Below are positions 17,920 through 26,539 of a stretch of 64,000 nucleotides of DNA, one piece after another. Position numbers and translations under genes: made by a program. The stretch covers positions 1,309,501 to 1,373,500 of the forward strand of contig NZ_JAOVZQ010000001.1 of NCBI RefSeq assembly GCF_026619435.1, read 5' to 3'. Below the pieces are notes generated by a model. It did not search any database, had not been told where the DNA came from, and saw nothing but the letters and a program-made list of their open reading frames with translations. Source of the stretch: Hoeflea ulvae. GTDB lineage: Bacteria; Pseudomonadota; Alphaproteobacteria; Rhizobiales; Rhizobiaceae. The stretch's first letter is position 1, and the number at the start of each line of letters is the position of its first letter.

Positions 17920-19219
17920 ATGCAGATCCTATGGTGTTGTGAGAGAAAAACTGGCCTGTGTCAGTCCGCATCCCCGAGAAATAAATCGGCTTTTTACCGA
18001 ATGACGACGACATTTCCTGCTCGAACTTGTCCAGAATTGTTTTGTTTGCGAGCGTCGGGCTGCACAGCTTCATGGACCTTTCCAGACGGTGCGATGCAGC
18101 CACAGCACAATTGGGAAATATCCGGGAAATCTCATCACCGATTTCGGCTGTTTCCGGTGGCTTGCCGACGGGGTGAAGAAACTCGACCGAGAGCACGCTT
18201 TGTTCAGTGTCGCGCCTGTCCGGGTTGTAAGCTTCGTAATTGACGATCCGCGACGACTTCAGGGCCGGATCATGGCACAGAAGATAATAGGCGGGAAAAT
18301 CCGCCCCTATGCGACGATCGAGCTGGAAATAGGCGATGGACAGCTCGATCTGATCCAGCTCATCGATCAAGTGCGGTGCCAGCGTGTGAATCGGGGCAGC
18401 AACGATACATGCATCGCAGGTGTCAGACAGGGCGACCCCATCGCTCAACACCCGCCCCTCATCGATGCTGATCTGTGTCTCGAGTTCGATCCTGACATTG
18501 TGTCTTTCGGCCCATGCAAGCGCACGCTCATTGAGGTCGGTGTGTCCGGCCTTGAAAACCAGCCCGACCCGGTCACCGTATATCTTTCCGAACGGCTCGG
18601 TTTGCACCGGGTTAGCAACAACCTGATCCAGCCACGCATCCTGCTTGAGGACATCCGCCTCCGCTTTGCCGCATACCACCAGTCTTCGAAGGTCATAGAA
18701 GCAATGCAAAGCCTGTTCGGTCAGGGTTTCTGCCTTCGCATGCCAGAGCTTTTCCAGTGTCGGAATTGTTACATCAAGTGCAGCGGTGCGGCCGAACCTG
18801 CGAATGGCTTCATCCCGCGCGTTTGCGGCGTGATCTTTCCCACCGTTTCCGGCGCGCATTTCAACCAGAATTTGCTCCAGATCCCGATGGTGCCTGACAT
18901 CGGGATACACACTGTCAAAATTGCTTCTGCCGAATATATGGCTGGCACCGATGTCGACGTTCACGCCCTCCAGCAACTCGAAAACGTCTGCCCCGAAAAT
19001 CTCGCACAGATAGGCATATTGCGCCTGATTGACGTAAATCACGTGCATCCCGAGTTCCTGCCGGCCAAACGGCGTGTCAACCTTGTTGTAAAGACCGGTG
19101 ACTGACCGTCCACGTTCAAACAAAGTGACATTGATCCGCCTGTCGGCCAATGCCGCAGCCGATACCAGGCCACCGATGGATGCGCCCACAATACCCACCG
19201 TCTTTGTGTCCGACCGCAT
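17882..19219 (-). CDS. FAD-dependent oxidoreductase (amine oxidase/UDP-galactopyranose mutase-like)
   Basis: 445-residue flavoprotein with an N-terminal dinucleotide-binding motif GIVGASIGGLVSAAALA followed by the acidic strand end NVTLFERG (about 8-37), and a C-terminal FAD-contact segment FSGMRTDTGQFFSHNTIGSA near 412-431. The overall pattern resembles the protoporphyrinogen oxidase/UDP-galactopyranose mutase superfamily. The start is ATG 19219, 2 bp after the previous gene's stop; the longer frame would overlap it. In a sugar cluster it could oxidise or isomerise a nucleotide sugar, but that is inference. Composition is lower in GC than the surroundings. Confidence 0.7.
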   Translation of the reverse strand: MRSDTKTVGIVGASIGGLVSAAALADRRINVTLFERGRSVTGLYNKVDTPFGRQELGMHVIYVNQAQYAYLCEIFGADVFELLEGVNVDIGASHIFGRSNFDSVYPDVRHHRDLEQILVEMRAGNGGKDHAANARDEAIRRFGRTAALDVTIPTLEKLWHAKAETLTEQALHCFYDLRRLVVCGKAEADVLKQDAWLDQVVANPVQTEPFGKIYGDRVGLVFKAGHTDLNERALAWAERHNVRIELETQISIDEGRVLSDGVALSDTCDACIVAAPIHTLAPHLIDELDQIELSIAYFQLDRRIGADFPAYYLLCHDPALKSSRIVNYEAYNPDRRDTEQSVLSVEFLHPVGKPPETAEIGDEISRIFPNCAVAASHRLERSMKLCSPTLANKTILDKFEQEMSSSFGKKPIYFSGMRTDTGQFFSHNTIGSAYASALDCYERLR

Positions 19220-19221
19220 CG

Positions 19222-19983
19222 TCAGGCGCCCAATCTGAACCAGCTGATTTGCGGGCAATGCGCCACACGGTTCAGCGTCAGATTGTTCAATCCAAATGCT
19301 TCCGCCAGCGCCCTGGTCTCGCCCGGCCACATCGCCTGGTTGACTTCCTCAAGCACCACAATGCTGCCTCGGGTCAGTCTGGGTTTGATCTGTCGCAACA
19401 ATTCCACTGTCGGGCCGTAAAGCCCAAGCCCGAAATTGGCCAGCGCTATCACTGTTTCGGGGTGCTCTTCCAAATAGCCACCGAAACTTTCGGGCAATGT
19501 TCCGGTGACCATCGAACCCTTTGGCATGTGGCCGAGCGGCCGGTTGAGATCCATCAGGTCTATTCCGCTGCGGATTTCGTCTTCGCCGGCAAAGGCCATG
19601 CCGCCCGGTTTCTTGAGCTCGATCGTCTCATCTGACCGGCTTTCATCAAAGTCGCCGATACCGGAAAACCCTTCAAAGGAGTCAAATCCGATTATTTTCC
19701 GGGTGTGATTGTAAGGCTCGTATATGGCGCTCAATTGCTGCCATGCGAAGAACGAAGACCCCCGGTAGACGCCGAAGTCACAGACAGAGCCATGGACATT
19801 CAGGATCTCCTTGAAAATCTCGTTTCTTGCCAGAAAGTGCCCCAGGGATTGCCTCGGGACATACCGGCAAAAGGCGTGCATTTTTTCGCTGAAACTCCCA
19901 CTCGATTGTTCGAAGTAGGTTTCAATGTCCGAGAAATATCTCTTTTCGTCCTCGCGATAATTATTGGAATTTGACTGATCCAA
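19222..19983 (-). CDS. TylF/MycF-like O-methyltransferase family protein
   Basis: 253 residues. Class I methyltransferase-like features: SVCDFGVYRGSSFFAWQQL (motif I region, about 66-84), KIIGFDSFEGFSGIGDFD (about 96-113) and SIVVLEEVNQAMWPGE (about 208-223). This resembles the TylF/MycF macrocin O-methyltransferase group, which acts on deoxysugar hydroxyls using a metal. In TylF proteins the last motif usually carries a metal-binding aspartate cluster; here the sequence is EEVNQ, so activity is uncertain. It lies in the middle of the glycan-type cluster and is followed 2 bp later by the FAD protein. Confidence 0.65.
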   Translation of the reverse strand: MDQSNSNNYREDEKRYFSDIETYFEQSSGSFSEKMHAFCRYVPRQSLGHFLARNEIFKEILNVHGSVCDFGVYRGSSFFAWQQLSAIYEPYNHTRKIIGFDSFEGFSGIGDFDESRSDETIELKKPGGMAFAGEDEIRSGIDLMDLNRPLGHMPKGSMVTGTLPESFGGYLEEHPETVIALANFGLGLYGPTVELLRQIKPRLTRGSIVVLEEVNQAMWPGETRALAEAFGLNNLTLNRVAHCPQISWFRLGA

Positions 19984-20089
19984 TTTGAATTCCTTCCATG
20001 CGATTACAGAAAATATCTGACTTCGTTCAGAAGTTCCCGCCGGTAGCTGGTGGTGAAAACTCTAGGCTTGGCACCGTTTTGCAAACGTA

Positions 20090-21265
20090 TCAGCTTTCAC
20101 TCAGCCGGCTTTCCAGCAGGCTCACCGGGAACATCATTCCATCGATGAGCTGGTAAAACTCGGCAGCCGTCTGCGCGTCGCCGATCGCCATGTCGAAATT
20201 CAGATATCCCTCGGCGTGGCCCATGAATTTGGGAATGTCGGCCCGGTGCCGGTAGACCGGGTTGAACAGCTTGACCGCCTTGGCGCCGCCCCATGCCTGG
20301 ATTGCCGCTGCATAGGCTGCCTTCCTGGCGTTGAACCGGGCGCGGTCGGTTTCGGATTCGCAGTCGCCGGCACAGGCGGAAATGAAGCCCTCTTCCCAGC
20401 CGTTCAGTTCTATGCCGTAGCGCTGCTTGAGCCATTCGATGGTCTGCGCCGCCGATGCGGTCAGGCCCAGTTCGTACGGGAACGGGAAGTCCCCGGCCTC
20501 GAGCTCGCCGTCATTTTCCTCGCGGAAGGTCCTGACCCGTTCCCGGCCGGTCGCCGCATCGCGCAGGCCGGCGCTGTTGGATGCCTTGCACGAGCCGAAC
20601 ACCGACAGCGGCCGCTCCCAGTAGATGCAGACATCCGCCATCATCACGGTCTTGCAGTTGCTGTCATAGTCGACATTGGGGTGTTCGAAATAACAGTTGG
20701 AGAAAGCGTCCCGGATCCGGTCCATCAGGTCCTTCTTGAGCGCGCCGTGATAGACCCCGAACGGGCAGGCCGGGCGGTCCTTGGCGCCCTCCCAGAAGAA
20801 CATCCTGCGCATCAGGTCCTTCTTCTCCATGTGCGCCAGATGGCTTCCGGTGGGGATCTTGGTGATTTCACGGCTGCTGCGCGCATCGGGCCAGACGAAA
20901 TAGGATCTGCCCCAGGTGAAGGCATCGACATTGGGAACCCGGTCGCTGGTGACCCGGAGCGCTTCACACAGTTCCGGGTCGAGATAGTCGTCATCGCCGA
21001 TGAAGCTGACCCATTCACCGCGCGCATGCTGCGGCATCCGCTCCCAGTTGTCCTTCATCGACAGCGGTTTCGGTTCGGGTGACAAAAGCCGCAGCCGGCT
21101 GTCATTCATCTCCGCGGCAAAATCGGCCAGCGGGGCTGCGTCGTCGGAATTGTCGCCGACCAGGATTTCGAAATCGTCACGCGTCGAGGCCAGCATGTGA
21201 CGCACCGCGTCGATGGCGTAGCTCTGGCGGTTCCGGGTCGGAATGCAGATGGTCAGCCGGGTCAT
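20090..21265 (-). CDS. Glycosyltransferase family 2, copy B
   Basis: 391-residue GT-A glycosyltransferase. It begins LTICIPTRNRQSYAIDAV, then FEILVGDNSDD, and has the DXD-type metal site in SFIGDDDYLDP (about 88-98). No membrane segment is obvious, so it is probably a cytoplasmic or peripheral enzyme adding sugars to a lipid- or nucleotide-linked acceptor. ATG 21265 overlaps the stop of the neighbouring copy by 4 bp. The protein is a clear paralogue of that neighbour: shared blocks include TRNRQ, GDNSDD, DNWER, IGDDDYLDP and RPLSVxGxCxASNSAG. A 106-bp spacer separates it from the TylF-like gene. Confidence 0.85.
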   Translation of the reverse strand: MTRLTICIPTRNRQSYAIDAVRHMLASTRDDFEILVGDNSDDAAPLADFAAEMNDSRLRLLSPEPKPLSMKDNWERMPQHARGEWVSFIGDDDYLDPELCEALRVTSDRVPNVDAFTWGRSYFVWPDARSSREITKIPTGSHLAHMEKKDLMRRMFFWEGAKDRPACPFGVYHGALKKDLMDRIRDAFSNCYFEHPNVDYDSNCKTVMMADVCIYWERPLSVFGSCKASNSAGLRDAATGRERVRTFREENDGELEAGDFPFPYELGLTASAAQTIEWLKQRYGIELNGWEEGFISACAGDCESETDRARFNARKAAYAAAIQAWGGAKAVKLFNPVYRHRADIPKFMGHAEGYLNFDMAIGDAQTAAEFYQLIDGMMFPVSLLESRLSES

Positions 21266-22464
21266 CGCGCAAAGGTCCTGACACCGGAGGCAACCCGTTC
21301 GACCGGCATGATGGCGTGCTCGCCGAAGCGGTAGAACTCGGCCGGTGTTTGCGAGGGATCCGCGTCCTCGCGGATGTAGAGATAGTCTTTCAGCACACCG
21401 CACATGCTGGCGGTCCCCGCATTGGGCTTGAAAGGGGGAGGCGCGAAACACTCACGCCATTTGCCACCGTCCCAGGCGTCGAAGCCGCGCTCGAAATAGG
21501 CCTTCTTGTCCTCATAGACCTGCTCGGATTCGACATGGCGCAATTCATCGGCCGCGGCACGGGCGAAGTTTTCGGGAAAGCCGGTCAGGTCGATCTTGTA
21601 GGTGCGGCAGAACCAGGATGTCGTCGAGGCGATCGCGGCGCAGATCGAGGCGCCCTTGTCGCTCACCGGAAACGGAAACACCGGATCGTCCAGATCGACC
21701 TTGCCGAGGGTTTCGCTTTGGAAGGTGGCAACGCGGTCGATCAAGGCCTTTTGCGATCTCGTGCCGGCCGAATTCGACGCCACGCATGCGCCCAGGACGG
21801 AGAGCGGGCGCTGGCAGTGGACCAGCATGCGCGCTTCGCGAATGGTCTTGCAGGTGCTTTCGAAATCGACGACGGGATGCTCGAAATAGCGGCCGCCGAA
21901 TTTGCGCTTGATGCGCTCCATCAGCGATTTGCGGACGGCGCCATGATAGACGCCAAAGCCTCCGGCGGGGCGGCGCGTGCCTTCGGACCAGCGGAAGAGG
22001 CGGTCCTGAACGTCGGATTTGAGCACCACCAGGGTTTCATGGCTGACCGGCAGCACCGACAGCGCCGGGCTCGGCCGGTTGTCGGGCCAGTTGAAGCTCA
22101 TCCGCGCCCAGCTCACGGCCTCGACTTCGGGATACAGCCGTTCGTAATATTTGAGCAGCAGCACGAGCTTCGGATCAAGATAGTCGTCGTCGCCGATCAC
22201 CGAGACCCAGCGGCCTGCGGTTTCTCCCACCAGCCGTTCCCAATTGTCGACCATGGACAAGACCGTGTCTTCCGGTGCGATCAGGCGGAAGCGGGAATCG
22301 TGGAAATCCCCGGCAAAGAACTCGGCCAGCACCGAGCCGTCATCGGAATTGTCGCCGACCAGGACTTCGAAATCGGTGCGGTCGCTGGCGGCCAGCGCGC
22401 GGATTGTTTCGATGCAGTATGTCTGCCTGTTGCGGGTGGGCAGGCAGATGGAAAGTTGGATCAT
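21262..22464 (-). CDS. Glycosyltransferase family 2, copy A
   Basis: 400-residue GT-A glycosyltransferase, first gene of the minus-strand glycan-type cluster. Motifs: LSICLPTRNRQTYCIETI at the N-terminus, FEVLVGDNSDDGS, and the metal-site region VIGDDDYLDPKL. I chose ATG 22464 because the protein then starts like its sister gene (IQLSICLPT against TRLTICIPT); another ATG at 22479 adds five residues. The promoter should lie in 22465-22648, shared divergently with the enolase-superfamily gene. The pair probably arose by tandem duplication and then diverged in acceptor or donor choice. Confidence 0.85.
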   Translation of the reverse strand: MIQLSICLPTRNRQTYCIETIRALAASDRTDFEVLVGDNSDDGSVLAEFFAGDFHDSRFRLIAPEDTVLSMVDNWERLVGETAGRWVSVIGDDDYLDPKLVLLLKYYERLYPEVEAVSWARMSFNWPDNRPSPALSVLPVSHETLVVLKSDVQDRLFRWSEGTRRPAGGFGVYHGAVRKSLMERIKRKFGGRYFEHPVVDFESTCKTIREARMLVHCQRPLSVLGACVASNSAGTRSQKALIDRVATFQSETLGKVDLDDPVFPFPVSDKGASICAAIASTTSWFCRTYKIDLTGFPENFARAAADELRHVESEQVYEDKKAYFERGFDAWDGGKWRECFAPPPFKPNAGTASMCGVLKDYLYIREDADPSQTPAEFYRFGEHAIMPVERVASGVRTFAR

Positions 22465-22648
22465 CAGAATTCTTCGCATGAGGCCATTGCTGCCTCCAGC
22501 CTGTCAGGCCAAGCTTGCCCGGTGCTTGCTCTTTTTTAGAGCCTTGTATTTCAACCGGCATTTTCCTTCAGCAGGGGCAAAGACACTGGATTTCGGTGGC
22601 CATACCTGATCGATTGCGCGCAAGAGAGCTAAATGTCCGGAGCCTGTC

Positions 22649-23863
22649 ATGAAGATCACCGATGTCGAAACCTTTGTCGTCGCCAATCCGCCACCGCAGA
22701 CCGGGGGGCGCTATTTCCTGTTCGTCAAACTGACCACCGATGGCGGTGTGGTGGGCTATGGCGAAGCCTATGACGCGGCCTTCGACCCGCATCTGACCGC
22801 GAAACTGATCGAGGATGTGGCGGCGCGCTATCTGGTCGGCCGCGATCCTCACGATATCGAGAACTTCTTCCGGCTCTGCTACTCCTCGGGATTTTCGCAG
22901 CGCCCGGACATGACCATGATGGCCTGCTGCTCTGCGATCGAGATGGCCTGCTGGGACATCATCGGCAAGGAAGCCGGCCAGCCGGTGCACAAATTGCTCG
23001 GCGGAAGGGTGCATGAGGGGCTGAGGTCCTACACCTATCTCTATCCGGACAGCGGCAGCGCCGATCCGCTTTCCACCGACAGCCCGAAGAATGTCTACAA
23101 CGATCCCGAACTGGCCGCCGCCGCAGCGCGCGAGGCGGTGCGCCAGGGCTTTACCGCCGTCAAGTTCGATCCGGCCGGTCCCTACCGGGTGCAGGGCGGG
23201 CACCAGCCATTGCTGACCGACATCGATCTGTGTGCGCGCATGGTCACGGCTGTGCGGGAGGCTGTCGGCACCCGCGCCGACATCCTGTTCGGCACCCACG
23301 GCCAGTTTACCGCCGCCGGCGCCATCCGCATGGCCCGCGCGATCGAGGCGGCCGATCCGCTGTGGTTCGAGGAGCCGGTGCCGCCGGACCAGATCGCGGC
23401 AATGGCCGAAGTGGCGCGCGCCACCTCGATCCCGGTTGCCACCGGCGAGCGGCTGGTGACCAAGCACGAGTTCGCCCGCATCATCGAGGCCCGCGCCGCG
23501 GCGATCCTGCAGCCCAATCTCGGCCGCTCGGGCGGATTGCTCGAAACCAAGAAGATCGCCGGCATGGCCGAGGCCTTCGGCATCCAGATCGCGCCGCATT
23601 GCTATTGCGGGCCGCTGGTCGCCGCGGCCAATATCCAGCTCGCCGCCACGCTGCCGAATTTCCTGGTGCTTGAATCGATCAAGACCTGGGACGGGTTTCA
23701 CGCCGAGCTGCTCAAGGAGAAGATCGCCTGGGACGACGGCTATGTCATTCCCTCCAACGAGCCGGGCCTGGGTGTCGAGCTGGACGAGGCCGTATGCAAG
23801 GCCAATCCCTGGAGCGGCGAGATGCTGCATCTGGAAATGACCCGCGAACCGATCCGCGCCTGA
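22649..23863 (+). CDS. Mandelate racemase/muconate lactonizing enzyme family protein
   Basis: 404-residue enolase-superfamily enzyme, probably a sugar-acid dehydratase or racemase of the mandelate racemase/gluconate dehydratase type. Visible: N-terminal capping domain, catalytic barrel with KFDP (K172, D174), FGTHG (H217), WFEEP (E241/E242), ATGERL (E267) and APHCYCGP (H317). The E241 and E267 positions fit two metal ligands and the H317 region the catalytic histidine. The residue two before H217, where relatives carry the first acidic metal ligand, reads as glycine (G215). Single gene, divergent from the glycan cluster and about 230 bp before the FecBCD-like operon. The substrate cannot be named. 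Confidence 0.82.
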   Translation: MKITDVETFVVANPPPQTGGRYFLFVKLTTDGGVVGYGEAYDAAFDPHLTAKLIEDVAARYLVGRDPHDIENFFRLCYSSGFSQRPDMTMMACCSAIEMACWDIIGKEAGQPVHKLLGGRVHEGLRSYTYLYPDSGSADPLSTDSPKNVYNDPELAAAAAREAVRQGFTAVKFDPAGPYRVQGGHQPLLTDIDLCARMVTAVREAVGTRADILFGTHGQFTAAGAIRMARAIEAADPLWFEEPVPPDQIAAMAEVARATSIPVATGERLVTKHEFARIIEARAAAILQPNLGRSGGLLETKKIAGMAEAFGIQIAPHCYCGPLVAAANIQLAATLPNFLVLESIKTWDGFHAELLKEKIAWDDGYVIPSNEPGLGVELDEAVCKANPWSGEMLHLEMTREPIRA

Positions 23864-23908
23864 CGCCGGCGGGCTGATCCGGACCCGCGCCAGCCATGCA
23901 CTAGACGC

Positions 23909-23933
23909 GCCGGCCCGGATCCCCCGGGCCGGC
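23909..23933. terminator. Strong GC hairpin after the enolase-superfamily gene
   Basis: GCCGGCCCGG at 23909-23918 pairs perfectly with CCGGGCCGGC at 23924-23933 around a 5-base loop, 46 bp past the stop at 23863. There is no T-run, so termination would be weak or Rho-aided. Confidence 0.45.
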
Positions 23934-24034
23934 TGCTGCTGCGTTCTGCCTCAGCAGGCCCGCCGCCGCATCACCGTCAGGATGGCGCGAAACGAGGTGC
24001 AAACGGCCTTCCCGGCGAAGGCGCATATCTTAAC

Positions 24035-24061
24035 TTGACTATGGTTGTCATGTTTTATAAT
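24035..24061 (+). promoter_or_regulatory. Candidate sigma-70 promoter of the FecBCD-like operon
   Basis: TTGACT at 24035-24040 and TATAAT at 24056-24061 are separated by 15 bp, shorter than the usual 16-18, within a locally AT-rich stretch about 40 bp before the GTG start at 24097. The -10 box is a perfect consensus. No Fur-type 19-bp palindrome is apparent here. Confidence 0.55.
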
Positions 24062-24096
24062 CCGGCTCCATTCGATATTCACGATTGGAGAAACCG

Positions 24097-25191
24097 GTGA
24101 TTGATTCAACACTTTTACGCCAGCGCCTCGCTGGAACCGCGCTTGGTCTGGCCTGCCTGCTCATGGCTCCCGCCATTGCCGCTGCCGACGAGATCAGCGT
24201 CAAGGATTCCCGTGGCCAGGAAATCCTGGTTCAGCGCCCGGTCAAGAGCGTCGCGATTTTCCCATTGCCGATCCCCGAGGCGATGATTGCAATTGACGGC
24301 GGCACGGAGCGTCTGGTGGCGATCAATCCGCGGGCGAAATCAGCGCTGATGAACGGCGTCATCGGGCAGCTTTTCCCCGAAATTGCCGATATCCGTACCG
24401 ATCTGGTCGCGCCGAATTTCATTCCCAATGTCGAGGAAATCCTCACCGCCAATCCCGATATCGTCGTGCAGTGGCAGCGCAAGGGCGATGAGCGCGTCGC
24501 TCCGATGGAAAATGGCGGCATCAAGGTGGCCACGGTCAGCACCGAATCCCGCGAAACCCGCCGTGGCTATGTCTCCATGCTCGGCCAGATCCTGGGCAAG
24601 GAAGACCGCGCGCAGAGCTTCCTGGACTGGGAAGACCGGACCGTCGAAGAAATTTCAGACGTGCTGGAGGGCGCCGACCGGCCGAAGCCGCGCATTGCCT
24701 TCATCGATGCCATGAACGGCAATGAATTCGTGGTCTTCGGGCGCGAAGAGGCCTATTTCCAGGTTTCCGGTCTCGCCAATGTCGCCACCGAGGCCGGCTT
24801 CACCGAAGGCTCGGTCAAGGTCGGCGCCGAGTCGCTGCTGACCTGGAACCCGGACATCGTCTTCGTCAATTACTACAATGACGCGATCAAGCCGGCTGAC
24901 ATTTTCGAGCACCCGGTTCTGGCCGGGCTCGACGCGGTCAAGAACGGCCGGGTCTACAAGACACCGGCGATCGACCCTGCGACGGCGGCCGGCGGCGAGC
25001 TGGCCTATCTCTGGTTTGCGAAGATCGGCTACCCGGATCTCTTCGAGGCCGACATGCGCACCCAGGTCGCCGATGGCTTCAAGCTGCTCTACGGCAAGGA
25101 CCTGACGGCAACGCAGATCGACCAGCTCATGCAGATGGACTGGAACGGCGACAGCGCCGGATATGCCAAAGCCTTCGCGGCCTCCAACTGA
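24097..25191 (+). CDS. ABC transporter substrate-binding protein, FecB/BtuF family
   Basis: 364-residue periplasmic binding protein of the Peripla_BP_2 (FecB/BtuF/FhuD) type. It has a signal peptide (hydrophobic core LAGTALGLACLLMAPAIAAA, about residues 11-30), then EISVKDSRGQEILVQRPVK, the usual start of this family. The start is GTG 24097, 6 bases after GGAG; the open frame begins 12 bases earlier with TTG. Relatives carry iron-siderophore, haem, cobalamin or similar large ligands. It heads an operon with two amidotransferase-fold genes, a permease and an ATPase. The ligand is unknown, and no TonB-dependent receptor is in the window. Confidence 0.85.
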   Translation: MIDSTLLRQRLAGTALGLACLLMAPAIAAADEISVKDSRGQEILVQRPVKSVAIFPLPIPEAMIAIDGGTERLVAINPRAKSALMNGVIGQLFPEIADIRTDLVAPNFIPNVEEILTANPDIVVQWQRKGDERVAPMENGGIKVATVSTESRETRRGYVSMLGQILGKEDRAQSFLDWEDRTVEEISDVLEGADRPKPRIAFIDAMNGNEFVVFGREEAYFQVSGLANVATEAGFTEGSVKVGAESLLTWNPDIVFVNYYNDAIKPADIFEHPVLAGLDAVKNGRVYKTPAIDPATAAGGELAYLWFAKIGYPDLFEADMRTQVADGFKLLYGKDLTATQIDQLMQMDWNGDSAGYAKAFAASN

Positions 25192-25209
25192 TCGGCAGGG
25201 GCATTCGGC

Positions 25210-25833
25210 GTGAAGGACATCGGTTTTGTAAGTTCGGGGGATGGCGCGCAGCTGCAATGCTACCGCGATTTCAGCGAATATCTCGACGAAGAGATCTACT
25301 TGCGCACCATCGACCGCGTTGATCTGGGCGCGTTCAAGGCGATTGTCCTGCCGGATTTTTCCAATCAGGGACTGCTGCGCATTCATGCGCGGCAGTTCAA
25401 CGATTATCTCGCCAATGGCGGATTTCTGATTGTCTTCGAGCCCAATCGCATGGACGAATGGCTCGATGTCGTCACGGTGCAGTGGTTCTCGCGCGAAACC
25501 GAGGACTGGAAATGGTGGATGAAGCCGGGCGGCCGGATGGAGGCCTATCAACCCGAGCCGCGTCACGCCATGGCCCAGGCCATTCCGCTGGCGGATATGT
25601 GCTGGCACTTTTTCGGCGCGTTCCGCCTGCCCGACACGGCAACGCCGATTCTCAATCTCGACAATGACGAAGGGTGCCTGATGTATGATCAGCAGGTCGG
25701 CGGCGGCGGACGTCTGATTGCGTCGACCATCGACCCGCACACCCATCACGGCCGCCGGTTCATGCCGGCGACGACGCGTTTTCTCGAGGGGTTCTATCCC
25801 TGGCTCAAGGCGGAGGTCCAGCAACGTGGCTGA
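25210..25833 (+). CDS. ThuA/class I glutamine amidotransferase-fold protein, copy 1
   Basis: 207-residue soluble protein with no signal peptide. It begins with a Rossmann-like strand (DIGFVSSGDGAQLQCYRDF), then FKAIVLPDFSNQGLLRIH and FNDYLANGGFLIVFEPN (about 63-79), the layout of ThuA-like or glutamine-amidotransferase-like domains. No nucleophile-elbow cysteine (GxCxG) is seen, so amidotransferase activity is unlikely. GTG 25210 lies 18 bp after the binding-protein stop. The next gene is a divergent sister. Lying between binding protein and permease genes, it may process or release the imported ligand in the cytoplasm. This is inference and I do not recognise a characterised family. Confidence 0.6.
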   Translation: MKDIGFVSSGDGAQLQCYRDFSEYLDEEIYLRTIDRVDLGAFKAIVLPDFSNQGLLRIHARQFNDYLANGGFLIVFEPNRMDEWLDVVTVQWFSRETEDWKWWMKPGGRMEAYQPEPRHAMAQAIPLADMCWHFFGAFRLPDTATPILNLDNDEGCLMYDQQVGGGGRLIASTIDPHTHHGRRFMPATTRFLEGFYPWLKAEVQQRG

Positions 25834-26539
25834 CCGTGAACCCGTGCTTCGCGGCGGAGACCGGCCGCATCTCGTCTATGCCCGGTCGACCCGCAGCTAC
25901 AATATCGACCGTTTCGGCGGACTGGTGCCGCAGGACTGGCGCTACACCCCGGTCGACATCTATGATCTGGAAACCATGGATCTGGACACCGTAGATGTGG
26001 TCTTTCTCTCCGGCATGCACGATCAGATCTTTCTCAAGTCGATCGAGCCGAAGCTGGTCGACTATCTGGCTTCGGGCGGCCATTTCGTCATCAACGGCCA
26101 CATCATCATTCCCTGGCTGCCCTGCCTTTCGACGTTCAGGGCGGTCAGTCCGAAACCCTTCACCAACTGGATGATCCGCGCCTGTGAGCCCGGCCGCTAT
26201 TTCGGCCGCATGGATTTCGAGAATTTTCATCGCCATGAAGGCCTTCTCGGCCAGTATGCGCGGGGTTATTCGCCGGCGCAGGAAGGGGCGCAATGGCTGT
26301 GCCTTATCGGAGGTCCGACGCCCGAGGGCGACATTCATGAGGGACCGGTCGACTGGGTCTGGCGCATGCCGGGCGGCGGCAAGGTCTTCGTCCACAATGG
26401 CGATCATATTGAACAGTTCTGCTCCGATCCGCGCTATCAGCCCAATCTGCTCCACGACATCCTCAATGCCTTGGTCCATCCCGACCCGGCCGAGGCCGAT
26501 GGGCAGGATTGTCGAACTCAGCCGGCGGAGCGGGTCTGA
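25826..26539 (+). CDS. ThuA/class I glutamine amidotransferase-fold protein, copy 2
   Basis: 237-residue soluble protein starting at GTG 25826 (GGAGG 9 bases upstream), overlapping copy 1 by 8 bp. Its core VDVVFLSGMHDQIFLKSI, then LVDYLASGGHFVINGHI, parallels copy 1, and the C-terminal part has VWRMPGGGKVFVHNGDHIEQF. Like copy 1 it lacks a catalytic cysteine at the elbow. The stop TGA shares one base with the ATG of the permease gene (TGATG), so it is made together with the transporter. Function unknown; heterodimer formation with copy 1 is a reasonable guess from the tight coupling. Confidence 0.6.
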   Translation: MADREPVLRGGDRPHLVYARSTRSYNIDRFGGLVPQDWRYTPVDIYDLETMDLDTVDVVFLSGMHDQIFLKSIEPKLVDYLASGGHFVINGHIIIPWLPCLSTFRAVSPKPFTNWMIRACEPGRYFGRMDFENFHRHEGLLGQYARGYSPAQEGAQWLCLIGGPTPEGDIHEGPVDWVWRMPGGGKVFVHNGDHIEQFCSDPRYQPNLLHDILNALVHPDPAEADGQDCRTQPAERV

